Origin: Acidimicrobiia bacterium
Lineage (GTDB): Bacteria > Actinomycetota > Acidimicrobiia > IMCC26256 > JAOSJL01
Direction: 5' to 3'
DNA: 64,000 nucleotides
Assembly (NCBI GenBank): GCA_027494115.1
Contig: JAOSJL010000001.1
Span: forward strand, 1,141,926 to 1,205,925
A program made the translations under genes and the position numbers. This document shows, one piece after another, positions 47,688 to 60,923 of this stretch. The number at the start of each line of letters is the position of its first letter. Positions within the stretch are counted from its first letter, which is position 1. Below the pieces are notes generated by a model. That model made no database searches. It was given only the letters and a program-made list of their open reading frames with translations, and had not been told where the DNA came from.

Positions 47688-47938
47688 CCGATCACCGTCT
47701 CTCGGAGCGCTTCTTCGTCTCGTTTCCCGAGAGCCTCGTCGGCAGGCCGATGGTCTACGAGGTGATCCAGCGGTTCAGCGTCGTGCCCAACATCCGCCGG
47801 GCGAACGTCGAGGAGCACTCTGGCTGGATGATCCTGGAGTTGGCCGGAGAGGTCGAGGCCCTGGAAGAGGCCGTCGCCTGGCTCATCGACGTCGGCTGCA
47901 CCGTGAATCGCATGGAGGGCGACGTCGTCGAGGGGTGA
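47684..47938 (+). CDS. NIL-domain protein
   Basis: The 84-residue protein FFVSFPESLVGRPMVYEVIQ... fits the NIL domain, a ferredoxin-like ligand-binding module found in methionine ABC ATPases and some ferredoxins, here as a stand-alone protein. ATG 47684 overlaps the hemQ stop (ATGA), so it is translated with HemQ. Its last eight codons lie inside the first copy of a 79-bp tandem repeat. The ligand is unknown. Confidence 0.8.
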   Translation: MTDHRLSERFFVSFPESLVGRPMVYEVIQRFSVVPNIRRANVEEHSGWMILELAGEVEALEEAVAWLIDVGCTVNRMEGDVVEG

Positions 47939-48096
47939 TCTCCCGGTTGAGTGGGTGCGGATCGGTTCAGACGTCGCCCCGACCGGGGAACTGGAGGGCG
48001 ACGTCGTCGAGGGGTGATCTCCCGGTTGAGTGGGTGCGGATCGGTCCAGACGTCGCCCCGACCGGGGAACTGGAGGGCGACGTCGTCGAGGGGTGA
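47914..48096. repeat. 79-bp tandem repeat (2.3 copies) at the 3' end of the NIL gene
   Basis: Units start at 47914, 47993 and 48072 with steps of exactly 79 bases; the third copy is cut after 25 bases. Each unit begins with the last codons and stop of the NIL gene (GGAGGGCGACGTCGTCGAGG...). GACGTCGCCC and GGGCGACGTC form 10-bp inverted repeats at 47970-48005 and again at 48049-48084. The copies differ at about one base, so the duplication is recent. Confidence 0.95.
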
Positions 48097-48121
48097 CGCC
48101 GTGAGGTGCGCGACCCGTACG

Positions 48122-48143
48122 AGAGGGCACATAGTGCCCCTCT
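48122..48143 (+). other. Hairpin upstream of the PAS-GGDEF-EAL gene
   Basis: AGAGGGCAC and GTGCCCCTCT pair around ATA with one bulged C. It may end transcription coming from the hemQ side. The 353-base gap otherwise holds the tandem repeat and the DnaA-box-like sites. Confidence 0.4.
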
Positions 48144-48156
48144 GTGTGGCCCTGCC

Positions 48157-48209
48157 TGTGGACAACCGGTGGAGAACCTCGGGATACACTGATTCCTCCT
48201 TGTGGATGA
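48157..48209. promoter_or_regulatory. Two DnaA-box-like sequences
   Basis: TGTGGACAA at 48157-48165 is the reverse complement of TTGTCCACA, the usual actinobacterial DnaA box; TGTGGATGA at 48201-48209 is one base from the E. coli type. No dnaA or dnaN gene is near, so this is not an origin by context. Chance is possible. Confidence 0.3.
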
Positions 48210-48291
48210 CGCCACCACACGTCAGAGTGGTCAGAGCCTCATGCCGAGTGGTCATTGTGCGCGGCCGGGCACACGTAGCACTGGATGAAAG

Positions 48292-51200
48292 ATGCATTCC
48301 GACGGCGGGGACGACGGATTCTCATTGGACCGTGCGCTACTCGACCTGTGCGAGTGGACCAGTGACTACGTCGGCGTCACCGACGCGCACGGGCGGCTCC
48401 TCCATCTGAACCCCGCGGCACGGCGGCTGGTTGAATTCCCGGAGAGTGAAGACCTTTCCACTCACAGTGTGTTCGAGCTGTATCCGGATCATCATCACGG
48501 CCTTCTCCACGAGCTGACCGACACCGCGCGGCGTCAGGGGATCTGGCGCGGCGAGATCAGCGTTCTGGGCGCTGACGGCACCGAGGTGCCCGTACTCCAG
48601 GTCACGGTGGCGAACCGCGACGCACAGGGACGGGTGACCGGGTACACCTCGGTGCTGCGCGACGTCGCGGGCCTCGTGGCAATGCATTCGACGTTGCGCG
48701 AGAGCGAGGAGCGGTTCCGAACCCTGGCGGACGCGTCGCCCGTCGGCGTCTACCGCCTCGACCGCGCCGGCCGCCACCTCTACGCCAACCCCCGCTGGTA
48801 CGCGCTGAACGGTATCGACGAGTTGCCGCGCGGCGCACCCTGGGGCACAACTGTTCATCCGGACGACCGAGATCAGGTGTGGCAGACGGCTGTCGACGCG
48901 ATGGAGCGGCGAGCCACGTTCTCGATGCGTCACCGGGTGCTGCACCCCGACGGGTCGATTCGGATCGTCGCCAGCGATGCGGTTCCGGTGTTCGAGGGTG
49001 ACTCGTTCGAGGGATGGATCGGCACGCTGCAGGACGTCACCGAGCAGGATGAGGCCAAGGCGCGTGCGGACCGCATGGTCGCCGTTCTCGAGGCCACACC
49101 GGACGTGGCGGGAATCGCCGACAACCGGGGTCATCTCCAGTATCTGAACAGAGCAGGGCGCGAGTTCTACGGGATCGGGGACGACGCCGATCTGGAAGCC
49201 GTCGAGGCGCGCATTCTGATCGCTCCCGACACGCTCGATCCTGTCGAGAAGGAGACCGAACGAGCGCGCGACACCGGAGAGGTGTTCTCACTCGAGACGG
49301 TTCTCGTGAACGACCGCGGTGAACGTGTTCCCGTATCTCTCGTGGGGGTCGTACACCGCGACGAACGGGATCAGGCCGACTTCATCTCTGTGATCGCCCG
49401 CGACATCAGCTCGCTGAAGGACGCCGAACAGCAACTCGCGGCGCGCGAGGCGTGGTTTCGTTCGCTTGCACTGCACGCGGGCGACATGGTCGTCGTGGTC
49501 GACGCCGAAGGGACCCGCAAGTACCTGAGCCCGTCGGTCGGGGAAACACTGGGGTGGACAGACGAGGACCTGAAAGAAAGTCGTCTCTCCGACTTCATTC
49601 ACTCCGACGACGTCTCGGCCTTCCGAACCCTCTTCGACGACGTGAACGCGTCTCCCGGCGACACCCGTTCCACGGACATTCGAGTCCGCGCCCGTTCGGG
49701 TTCCTGGCGGGGAGATCGAGGCGACGATCACCAACCTCCTCGACGACCCCGCCGTGGCCGGCATTGTCTGCAACCTGCGCGACGTCACCGAACGCAAGGA
49801 GGCCGAGCGGGCGCAGAGCCGTTCCGACGCAGCCCTGCGCGCACTCGTCAGCAGCGCGCCCGTCGCCATCCATCTGATCGACAGTGACGGGATCGTCAGG
49901 TTCTGGAGCGCCACGAGTGAGCGGATGCTCGGGTGGACCGCCGACGACGTGGTGGGCAACACCGGCCCGCTGCCTTTCGTGCCCGACGAAGAGCGGGAGG
50001 TGAGGGACGAGAGGTACCGGCGCGTTCTCGACGGCGGGTCTCTCGAGGCCGACTCGCATCGATTGTGCAAGGACGGCTCGCTGTTGGATGTCAACGTCCA
50101 CGCCTCACCGTTGCGCGACGCCGACGGCAGGGTCACCGGCGTCATTGTTGCTACGACCGACATCACGGACCGCAAGCGTGCCGAGGACGCGCTGCGCAAC
50201 TCCGAACTGCGCTTCCGCACCCTGGTCCAGTCCTCGGCGGACATGGCGCTGGTTCTCGGAGCGGACAGGCGGGTCACCTACGCGTCCCCCAGCACGCTGG
50301 ATTTCCTGGGCCAGACAGCGGAACAGGTCGTCGGCCATGAATTGGGCGACGGTCCGATGCACGCCGACGACGTCGAGCGCGTACGAAAGACGACAGCAAA
50401 GCTTCTGTCCCAACCCGGGGCGTCGATCACCATCGAGTACCGGAGCCGACGTGCCGACGGGTCGTGGCGCTGGCTCGAGACCGTGGTGAGCAATCACCTC
50501 GACAATCCGGCTGTCGAAGGACTCGTCACCAATTCGTTCGACGTCACCGAGCGCGCCGAGGCGCTTGCGACCCTGCGAAACATCAACGCCCGCCTCGAAC
50601 GAACCAACGAGACCCTGAGCGCGATCGTGAATGACTCACCGCTGGCGCTCGCGGTCGTGAGCAGGCGGGGAATCGTCGAAGTGTGGAATCCCGCGGCATC
50701 TGATCTCTTCGGGTGGACCGCCGAGGAGATGGAGGGAGGTCCGGACCGCTCGGTTGCCGTCGACTTCGATGACGAGGATCGAATCAGCGCAGCGATTCTC
50801 GACGGTCGGAGTGTCACGAACGCGGAGACCCGGCGTCGCCACAAGGACGGCCATCTCATCGACGTGATGGTCTCTGCGGCACCCATCCACGACGACGACG
50901 GTGAGGTGACCTCCGTGGTCGTCCTCGCGGCCGACATCACCGAGCGGAAGCAGGCCGAGGAGGCGCTCAGAACGTCGGATGAGCGCTTCCGTTCGCTGGT
51001 TCGCAACGCCTCCGACGTGATCTCGATTGTCGATGCCGACGGGACCATCACGTACACGACGGCCAGCACCGAGGACATGCTCGGATACTCGGCGGACGAC
51101 CTCCTCGGGAGGAGGATCTTCGACTTCATCGATCCCGAAGAGATCGACACGGCACGCGAGCTGTTCGCTCGACGTATCGATGATGGCGGGCAGGGCTCGG

Positions 51201-54031
51201 GCACCGAATACCGGATCCGCCGGGCCGACGGAACCTGGTGCGCCGTGGAGTCGATCGCCGTCAACCTCCTCGACGACCCCGCCATCGGTGGAATCGTCCT
51301 CACCACCCGCGACATCAGTGAGCGAAAACGCGCCGAAGAGGAGCTACGTCGCAGCGAAGAGCGGTTCAAGGCGCTGGTGCAGAACACGAGCGACGCGATC
51401 GTGGTCATGGCCGCGAACGGGGACCTCACCTACGTGAGCCCAACGGCTCGTGAGGTGGTCGGCGACACGACCGACGGCTACGAGACCGTGGAGCAGATCC
51501 ATCCCGACGACGTCGAGCGGGTCGTCGCCGAGTTCACGGACCTCATGGCGGGTGGCGATTTCCGGGCGCTGGAGTACCGGGTGCGAACAAAGGACGGTGG
51601 CTGGCGGGTCGTGGAGACGATGGCCGACAACCTGCTCGACGATCCTGCGGTCGGCGGGCTCGTGATCACGACCCGCGACATCACCGACCGCGAGGAGGCC
51701 GAGGATGCCCTCAGAGAGAGCGAGGCCCGCTACCGGGCGATCGTCGAGGACCAGACGGAACTGATCTGTCGCTGGACCGAGGAGGGCACGATCACGTTCG
51801 TCAACCTCGCCTACGCGCGGGCGCTGGGGTTCATGCCCGACGACCTCGTGGGGAGCAGCGTCTTCGATCTTCCACCCGGAGAATCGCAGTTCGCTCTTCG
51901 GCGCCGGATGCAGCAGACGACGCCCGGTCGCACGACGGTCGAGGAGGCGCCACTGGACATCGGCGGCGGTCGTAGTCGGTGGGTGCACTGGACGCTGCGC
52001 GCCATCAGTGACCACACTGCCGATGAGGACCGCCACGAGTATCAGGTGGTCGGGCTCGACGTCACCGACCGCCGGCAGGCCGAGCGGTTCGCCGAGGAGC
52101 AGTCGAACATCCTCGAGATGGTCGCGCGCGGTACCGACCAGTCCCAGGTGTTCGACGAGCTGTGCCGCATGCTCGAAAGCCACGTGCCCGACACGAAGGC
52201 GGCGATCGTGCTCTACGACGCGAAGGTGGGGACCGTTACCGGCATGTCAGCTCCCGGTCTCCCGTCCGACTACGTCGCCTGGATCGAACACGAGGTGGGC
52301 GGCGACACGACACCCGGCATGGAGAAGCTCCTGGCCCGCAGCGACAACGTCGACGTGGAACGCCTCGCCTCCACCGTCGCCCCCGACCTCGTCAGCCACG
52401 CCGCAGCGGCAGGCATCGAAGGAGTCTGGATCACACCGGTGAGCGCATCGTTGCGCGATGAGTTTCTCGGTGTCGTCGTGTGCAACCAGACGGAGAAGCG
52501 GACTCCGAGCGACGCGGACCGCCGCGTCGCCCAGACGGTGGCCAGCTTGGTGGGTATCGCGGTCGAGCGGGCCCGTGCCGAGGCGGAACTCAGCCACCAG
52601 GCTCTGCACGACCCCCTGACCGGCCTTCCCAACCGTGCCCTGTTTCTCGACCGTCTCCAGCAGTCGCTGGCCCGCTCCCGGCGCTCGCACACCTCCTGTG
52701 CCGTCCTGTTTCTCGACCTCGACCGTTTCAAGACGATCAATGACAGCCTCGGCCACGACACCGGTGACGATCTACTCGTGGCCGTCGCACGGCGCCTGGA
52801 GGCGGCGCTGCGGCCCGGCGACACCGTCGCCCGTTTCGGCGGTGACGAGTTCACGGTTCTGTGCGACGACCTCGTCGACGTGCATGTCGAACCGCGGGAG
52901 ATCGCAGACCGGCTTCTCGATGCGATCGTTCGACCGTTCCCGCTCAAAGGTGAAGAGGAGGCGTACCTCACCGCCAGCATCGGCATTGCTCTCGCCTCCG
53001 GCGTCGAGGATCGACCGCAGTCGCTCCTGCGCGACGCCGACGCGGCGATGTACCGGGCCAAGGAGGAGGGCAAGGCCCGCCATGTGGTCTTCGACGACGC
53101 GATGCGCGCTACGGCCGTCGAGCGCCTCGAGACCGAAACGGCCCTGCACCGCGCTCTGGAGCGCGGGGAGTTCGAGGTCTTCTACCAGCCGATCGTCTCG
53201 CTGAACGACGCGCGCTGTGTCGGAGCCGAGGCGCTCGTGCGTTGGCGGCACCCGGAGCGCGGCCTCGTGGCTCCCGTCGAGTTCATCAACCTGGCCGAGG
53301 AGACAGGCCTGATCGTCAGCCTCGGAGCGTGGGTCCTGGAAGAGGCCTGCCACCAGGCGGCGATCTGGCAGTCGCTCGCTGCCACCGAGGATCCCTTCAC
53401 GGTGGCGGTGAACCTCTCGGCGCGACAGCTCTCGAACCCGGGGCTCGTCGATCAGGTCCGGAGCGCCCTGGAACAGAGCGGTGTCGATCCCGACCACATC
53501 GCGCTCGAGATCACCGAGGACGTCCTCATGGACGACACGGAAGCGACGATGCGGACGTTGTCCGATCTGAAGGGCCTGGGTGTCAATCTCGGGATCGACG
53601 ACTTCGGAACCGGCTACTCGTCGCTGGGATACCTGAAGCGCCTCCCGGTCGGCCTCGTCAAGATCGACCGTTCGTTCGTCGCGGGACTGGGTCGCGACAC
53701 CGAGGACTCGGCGATCGTGACGGCGGTGATCAGCCTGGCCGACGCTCTCGACATGAAGGTCATCGCCGAAGGTGTGGAATCCAGCGAGCAGTTGGCCGAG
53801 CTCCTCGCTCTCGGCTGCGATTACGCGCAGGGCTTCTTCTTCGCGCCACCTCAGCCCGCCGGTGACCTCGAGGTGCTCATAGGGCCGAAGCGGAGCTGGC
53901 GGCCCCCGGGTCGGCCCTCATGGAGTCCGTCGACTACCTCTCCGCGGCTCGTCGTCGCCGGGCCGCACCGCGCGCCTGACATTCCATCGGGCTCCGCAGT
54001 AGGCCACCGCCGGCTGTTCACACTGCCGTAA
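48292..54031 (+). CDS. Giant sensor: ten PAS domains, GAF, GGDEF and EAL, one frameshift
   Basis: After removing one extra G in the G4 run at 49709-49712, a single protein of about 1912 residues is encoded. Ten PAS/PAC units follow one another, most ending in DITERKxAE-type linkers and starting RFRxLV-like. A GAF domain (about 1270-1430), a GGDEF cyclase domain and an EAL phosphodiesterase domain follow. The cyclase site is FGGDEF (near 1515) with an RxxD inhibitory site (RPGD) five residues before it; the EAL site is EALVRWRH with DDFGTGYSSL and AEGVES intact. No transmembrane helix is visible. It should make and break cyclic di-GMP in response to several ligands or redox cues. The gene stands alone. 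Confidence 0.92.
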
Positions 54032-54054
54032 CACGCGGGCATCACCTCCGAAAC
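54028..54054 (+). promoter_or_regulatory. Weak GlnR-like site before amt
   Basis: GTAAC, six bases, GCATC, six bases, GAAAC follows the 11-base rhythm of actinobacterial GlnR boxes (gTnAC-n6-GaAAC), but the middle element does not match. It overlaps the stop of the upstream gene, 44 bases before amt. Nitrogen control of amt-glnB-glnD is expected, yet this site is only suggestive. Confidence 0.25.
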
Positions 54055-54097
54055 AGGCCCGGGTGACGCTGCCCCCGTTCCTCAACGGGAGGTGACC

Positions 54098-55330
54098 ATG
54101 GAGCTGAACGCGGGCAACACGGCCTGGGTCCTCATTTCCACTGCGCTCGTGGTGTTCATGACGCCGGGACTCGCCCTGTTCTACGGGGGATGGTCCGGTC
54201 GAAGAACACGCTCGGCATGCTCATGCAGAACGTATGGTGCATGGGCCTCGTCAGCGTGCTGTGGGCTCTGTTCGCCTATTCGCTGGCGTTCGGCGGAAGT
54301 GGCGGCGGGGTCATCGGCAACTTCGATTTCGTCGGCCTGAGGGACCTGACAGACCTCAACGACGCCGGTCTGCCGATGCTGGCCTTCATGGCGTTCCAGA
54401 TGACTTTCGCCATCATCACACCGGCGCTCATCTCCGGTGCCGTCGCGGATCGCATGCGCTTCGGCGCCTGGGCCTGGTTCGTGGGCCTCTGGGTCGTGCT
54501 GGTCTACACGCCCGTTGCCAAGTGGATCTTCGGCGGCGGCTGGCTCGCTCAGCGTGGCGCACTCGACTTCGCGGGGGCACGGTCGTGCACATCAACGCCG
54601 GTGCCGCTGCCCTCGTCGCCGTGATCATTCTCGGGCGCCGCAGGGGCTGGCCCAAGGAGCCGATGCTTCCGCACTCGCTGCCACTCACGCTGATAGGCAC
54701 GGGGATCCTGTGGTTCGGCTGGTTCGGGTTCAACGCCGGATCCGCCCTCGCCGCCGACGGCATCGCCGCACAGGCTCTCGTCAACACCCACCTCGCCGCG
54801 GCGGCCGCCATGCTCGGGTGGCTGCTCTTCGAGAGGATCCGCGGCGGTCACGCCACAACTCTCGGCGCGGCGTCCGGCGCCGTCGCTGGTCTCGTGGCGA
54901 TCACCCCGTGCGCGGGCTTCGTGGGCGGGGTGGCACCGCTCATCATCGGTTTTGCAGCCGGCGCCCTGTGCTACTTCGCCGTGAGTGTGAAGTTCCGATT
55001 CGGCTACGACGATTCGCTCGACGTCGTCGGCATCCACCTCGTCGGGGGATCGTGGGATCCGTCCTCCTGGGCTTCTTCGCCGATGCGTCGGTGAACCCCG
55101 CCGGTGCCGACGGGGTCTTCTTCGGCAGCGGCGGGTGGAACCTGCTCGGGGAGCAGATCCTCGCCGTGGTCGTCGTGATGGCCTTCTCGTTCGTGGTGAC
55201 GGGAGCGATCCTGCTCGCCCTGCGGGCCTTCCTGCCCGACGGGATCCGGGTCAGCGCCGAGGACGAATCGCAGGGTCTCGACCTGACCCAGCACTCCGAG
55301 ACGGCGTACTCGTTCAGCGAGCGTGGATGA
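54098..55330 (+). CDS. amt: Ammonium transporter, three frameshifts
   Basis: Amt/Rh channel for ammonium uptake, about 411 residues and eleven helices after repair. Three G5 runs at 54185, 54573 and 55044 each lack one G; restoring them joins [18 protein letters not shown], then [12 protein letters not shown] (conserved pore His) and later [17 protein letters not shown]. The signature DFAGGTVVHI and the twin-His region are present only after repair. ATG 54098 follows GGGAGGT. It begins the amt-glnB-glnD operon. Confidence 0.93.
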
Positions 55331-55346
55331 TGAGAAACGCAGATAG

Positions 55347-58221
<2,875 letters not shown>

Positions 58222-58225
<4 letters not shown>

Positions 58226-58946
58226 CAGCAGACCGCTCCGGGAGCACGCAAGGGTCGGGCGCTTTCGACGCGGTATCGGGGTCAGACCTGTTGCGCTGGG
58301 CGGAGGCTCTCTCGGGTATCGCCCGCACAGGTCTCGGGTTCACCGAGAGTCTCTATGAGCGCGAGCGCTTCGAAGAGGTGCTTCGGATCGCCGCCGACAT
58401 CCGGTCGGCCGCCATCGAGGAGGTCGAGGCCGACGCGCTCTTCGAAGACTGGCTCGCGACCGTGGGCGACGGCGTTGCCGGATACGTCACTCCGAAGATC
58501 GCCGTCGCGGCTGTCGTCGGCAACGACGACGGCGAGATCCTCTTGACCCAGCGATCCGACCTCGGGGTGTGGCTCTATCCGGTGGGTTGGGCCGACGTCG
58601 GCTACTCGCCGTCGGAGATCGCCGTGAAGGAGGTCCTCGAGGAAACCGGCATCGAGGTGGAGGTGCGGTCGCTGATAGCGGTCTTCGACGGCCTGCGCCT
58701 CGGGTTCGCACGCCTTCCTCTCTACACTCTCGTCTTCCACTGCGATGCCATCGGAGGTGAGTTGACGCCCCACCCGCTGGAGACGCGCGATGTCGGTTTC
58801 TTGCGCGCGACGCCATCCCACAGCCCCTCGCCGGTGGCCAACACTGGCTCGATATCGCCTTCGACGCCATCGAGGGTCAGCGACGTGACGCGGTTTTCGA
58901 CCTCCCCCGTACGCCACCGTGGCGTGGCGATCCCGACGAACGGTGA
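58222..58946 (+). CDS. NUDIX hydrolase with N-terminal helical domain, one frameshift
   Basis: The N-terminal 70 residues (LLRWAEALSGIARTGLGF...VLRIAADIR) match the helical domain in front of YjhB/ADP-ribose-pyrophosphatase-like NUDIX enzymes. The NUDIX box GWADVGYSPSEIAVKEVLEETG has Tyr where the Gx5E glutamate should be and Lys for the Arg, but keeps the metal-binding EVLEE. A missing C after 58802 breaks the C-terminus; repair gives FFARDAIPQPLAGGQHWLDI and a stop at 58946, overlapping the next start as GTGA. About 242 residues. The substrate is unknown. Confidence 0.82.
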
Positions 58947-59482
58947 GCGCGTCCGAGTTGTCCGCAGCTGTGTTGTGGCCGATCAGCGCCGATCTCGTCG
59001 TCGCGCTCGATGAGAGGCTGGGGTTTCCGGTCGACAGCTACCTCAACGGTTCCCAGACGTGGCTGGCGCCGGCTGACGAATCTGTCGACGAGCCGGTGCT
59101 GGAGTGGCGCCTGCACCCCGTGGCGGGCTTCCGGATCCCGAAGGGTTGCCCGCACAGCGACCTGTGGGAGGCGGTGGTGGGTGCGCTGTCGGCGGACGCC
59201 GACCCGGGGGCGTTGACGCTCGGAGAAGAACGACGTGCGCTGACGTCGCTCTGGGAAGGATTGGAGTGCTTCGCGCCCTTCGGTGACGCCCCGGAGCCTG
59301 CCACCCTCGCGACGGCCACCTCCAGGCGGCTGGGGATTCCTCCCGAAGGAGCGGGTCTCGTCGACCACGCGGCGGTGGGCGATGCCTGGGAGCGCGCTCG
59401 TGGCGACGTGTCGATCATGGCGCTCTTGCGTGAGGAGCTCGGCACCGGCGCTGGCCGAGGCCCCGAGACGCCTCTACCCTGA
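58943..59482 (+). CDS. Conserved-looking hypothetical protein
   Basis: The 179-residue product is not recognised. It has no signal peptide or membrane helix, is rich in Ala, Gly, Glu and Trp (TWLAPADE, LEWRLHP, DLWEAV), and looks like a cytosolic alpha/beta protein. GTG 58943 overlaps the NUDIX stop, and the wax-ester-synthase-like gene follows after 25 bases, so it may be part of that transcript. Confidence 0.6.
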   Translation: MSASELSAAVLWPISADLVVALDERLGFPVDSYLNGSQTWLAPADESVDEPVLEWRLHPVAGFRIPKGCPHSDLWEAVVGALSADADPGALTLGEERRALTSLWEGLECFAPFGDAPEPATLATATSRRLGIPPEGAGLVDHAAVGDAWERARGDVSIMALLREELGTGAGRGPETPLP

Positions 59483-59507
59483 GGCTTCGGCATCTGAGGA
59501 GGGCCCG

Positions 59508-60923
59508 GTGGCCGACTACGACCGGCTGGAATCGCTCGACGACAGCTTCCTGAAACTCGAGGGTCTCGACACGCCGATGCACGTCGGGGCCCTGTCGGTT
59601 TTCGAGGGCGAGCCTCTTCTCGACGACGAGGGCCGTTTTCGCCTGGCCGAGGCCCGCGAGATGGTCGCTTCGCGCCTCCACCTCGTTCCCCGGTTCCGCA
59701 AACGCCTCATGGAGGTGCCGCTGGATCTCGACCGCCCGATCTGGGTCGACGACGACAGCTTCGACATCGCGTACCACGTTCGACTCACCGCGTTGCCGCG
59801 ACCCGGTACCTGGGATCAACTGGCGACCCTGACCACACGGGTCCAGAGTCAGCTTCTGGACCGGGCGCGACCGCTGTGGGAGATCTGGTTCGTGGAAGGC
59901 CTCGAAGACAACCGCGTCGCGCTCATCCAGAAGACCCACCACGCACTCGTCGACGGAGCATCCGGCGTCGACGTCGCCACCGTCCTGCTCGACTTCGAGC
60001 GGGAACCCACCGTCCTCGACCCGCCCGAATGGGTTTCGGAGCCGCCCCCGTCACCCGCCGGGCTCCTCGTCGACAGCCTGCGCGAACAGGTCACGCAGCC
60101 GGCGAAGCTCATCGAGCGCGTCGGATCGTTCCTCCGGGCACCTGTCCGTGCGCTGGAGAGGGGATTGGGCGTCGCCCGCTCGCTCTCCACGATGCTGGGC
60201 CGCGACACCGTCGCTCCACGCACATCGCTGAACCAGGCGGTAGGGCGACACCGACGTTTCGACGTCGTGCGTGTCCCCCTCGACGACGCGAAGGCGGCTC
60301 GACGCGAGCTCGGGGGGACAGTCAACGACGTCGTGCTCTCGGCCGTGGGATCAGGCCTCGCCCGTCTCTTCGAGAACCGGGGTGAATCGCCCGAACACGT
60401 CCGCGCCATGATCCCCGTGTCGGTGCGCGCCGGCGACGAGCACATGCAACTGGGCAACCGCGTTTCGGCGATGTTCGTGAACCTGCCCGTCGTGGCTGAC
60501 GGACCGCTCGACCGCCTGAAGTCGATCGGAGCGATCACGAGCGAGCTGAAAGACCGCCACCAGGCCGTCGGTGCCGAGTTCCTCGTGGGTCTCACGCGCT
60601 ACGCCGCTCCCACACTCCTGAGCCTCGCCTCGCGCGCGGTTCACAACCAGCCGTTCTTCAACCTCGTCATCACGAACGTCCCCGGTCCCCAGCAGCCGCT
60701 CTATACCCTCGGGGCCCGGATGTTGGAGGCGTTTCCGATCGTTCCTCTCGCCCACAACCTCACGGTCGGGATCGCGATCCTGTCCTACGACGGTCAGCTC
60801 GACATCGGCGTGTTCGCCGACCGTGACGCCGCTCCCGACGTCGAGGTCCTCACCGCAGGAATCGAGAACGGGTTCGCCGAGCTGCGCAAGCTGACCGAAG
60901 AGCGCGCGCCCCACAGCGCGTGA
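59508..60923 (+). CDS. Wax ester synthase/diacylglycerol acyltransferase family protein
   Basis: The 471-residue protein starts LDDSFLKLEGLDTPMHVGALSVFEG, typical of WS/DGAT enzymes that make wax esters or triacylglycerol from acyl-CoA. The catalytic HHxxxDG is HHALVDG near residue 144; TVNDVVLSAVGSGLARLFE near 270 and the NVPGPQQPLYTLGARM signature near 390 are also present. GTG 59508 follows GAGGAGGG; a longer upstream frame lies in the hypothetical gene. It overlaps the MBL gene by four bases. Confidence 0.93.
   Translation: MADYDRLESLDDSFLKLEGLDTPMHVGALSVFEGEPLLDDEGRFRLAEAREMVASRLHLVPRFRKRLMEVPLDLDRPIWVDDDSFDIAYHVRLTALPRPGTWDQLATLTTRVQSQLLDRARPLWEIWFVEGLEDNRVALIQKTHHALVDGASGVDVATVLLDFEREPTVLDPPEWVSEPPPSPAGLLVDSLREQVTQPAKLIERVGSFLRAPVRALERGLGVARSLSTMLGRDTVAPRTSLNQAVGRHRRFDVVRVPLDDAKAARRELGGTVNDVVLSAVGSGLARLFENRGESPEHVRAMIPVSVRAGDEHMQLGNRVSAMFVNLPVVADGPLDRLKSIGAITSELKDRHQAVGAEFLVGLTRYAAPTLLSLASRAVHNQPFFNLVITNVPGPQQPLYTLGARMLEAFPIVPLAHNLTVGIAILSYDGQLDIGVFADRDAAPDVEVLTAGIENGFAELRKLTEERAPHSA

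Noticed and set aside
47914-48096. CRISPR-like array
   Set aside because: Units are direct 79-bp tandem copies without unique spacers and begin inside a coding sequence.
48157-48209. Chromosomal origin
   Set aside because: Only two DnaA-box-like sites, no AT-rich region and no dnaA, dnaN or gyr genes nearby.
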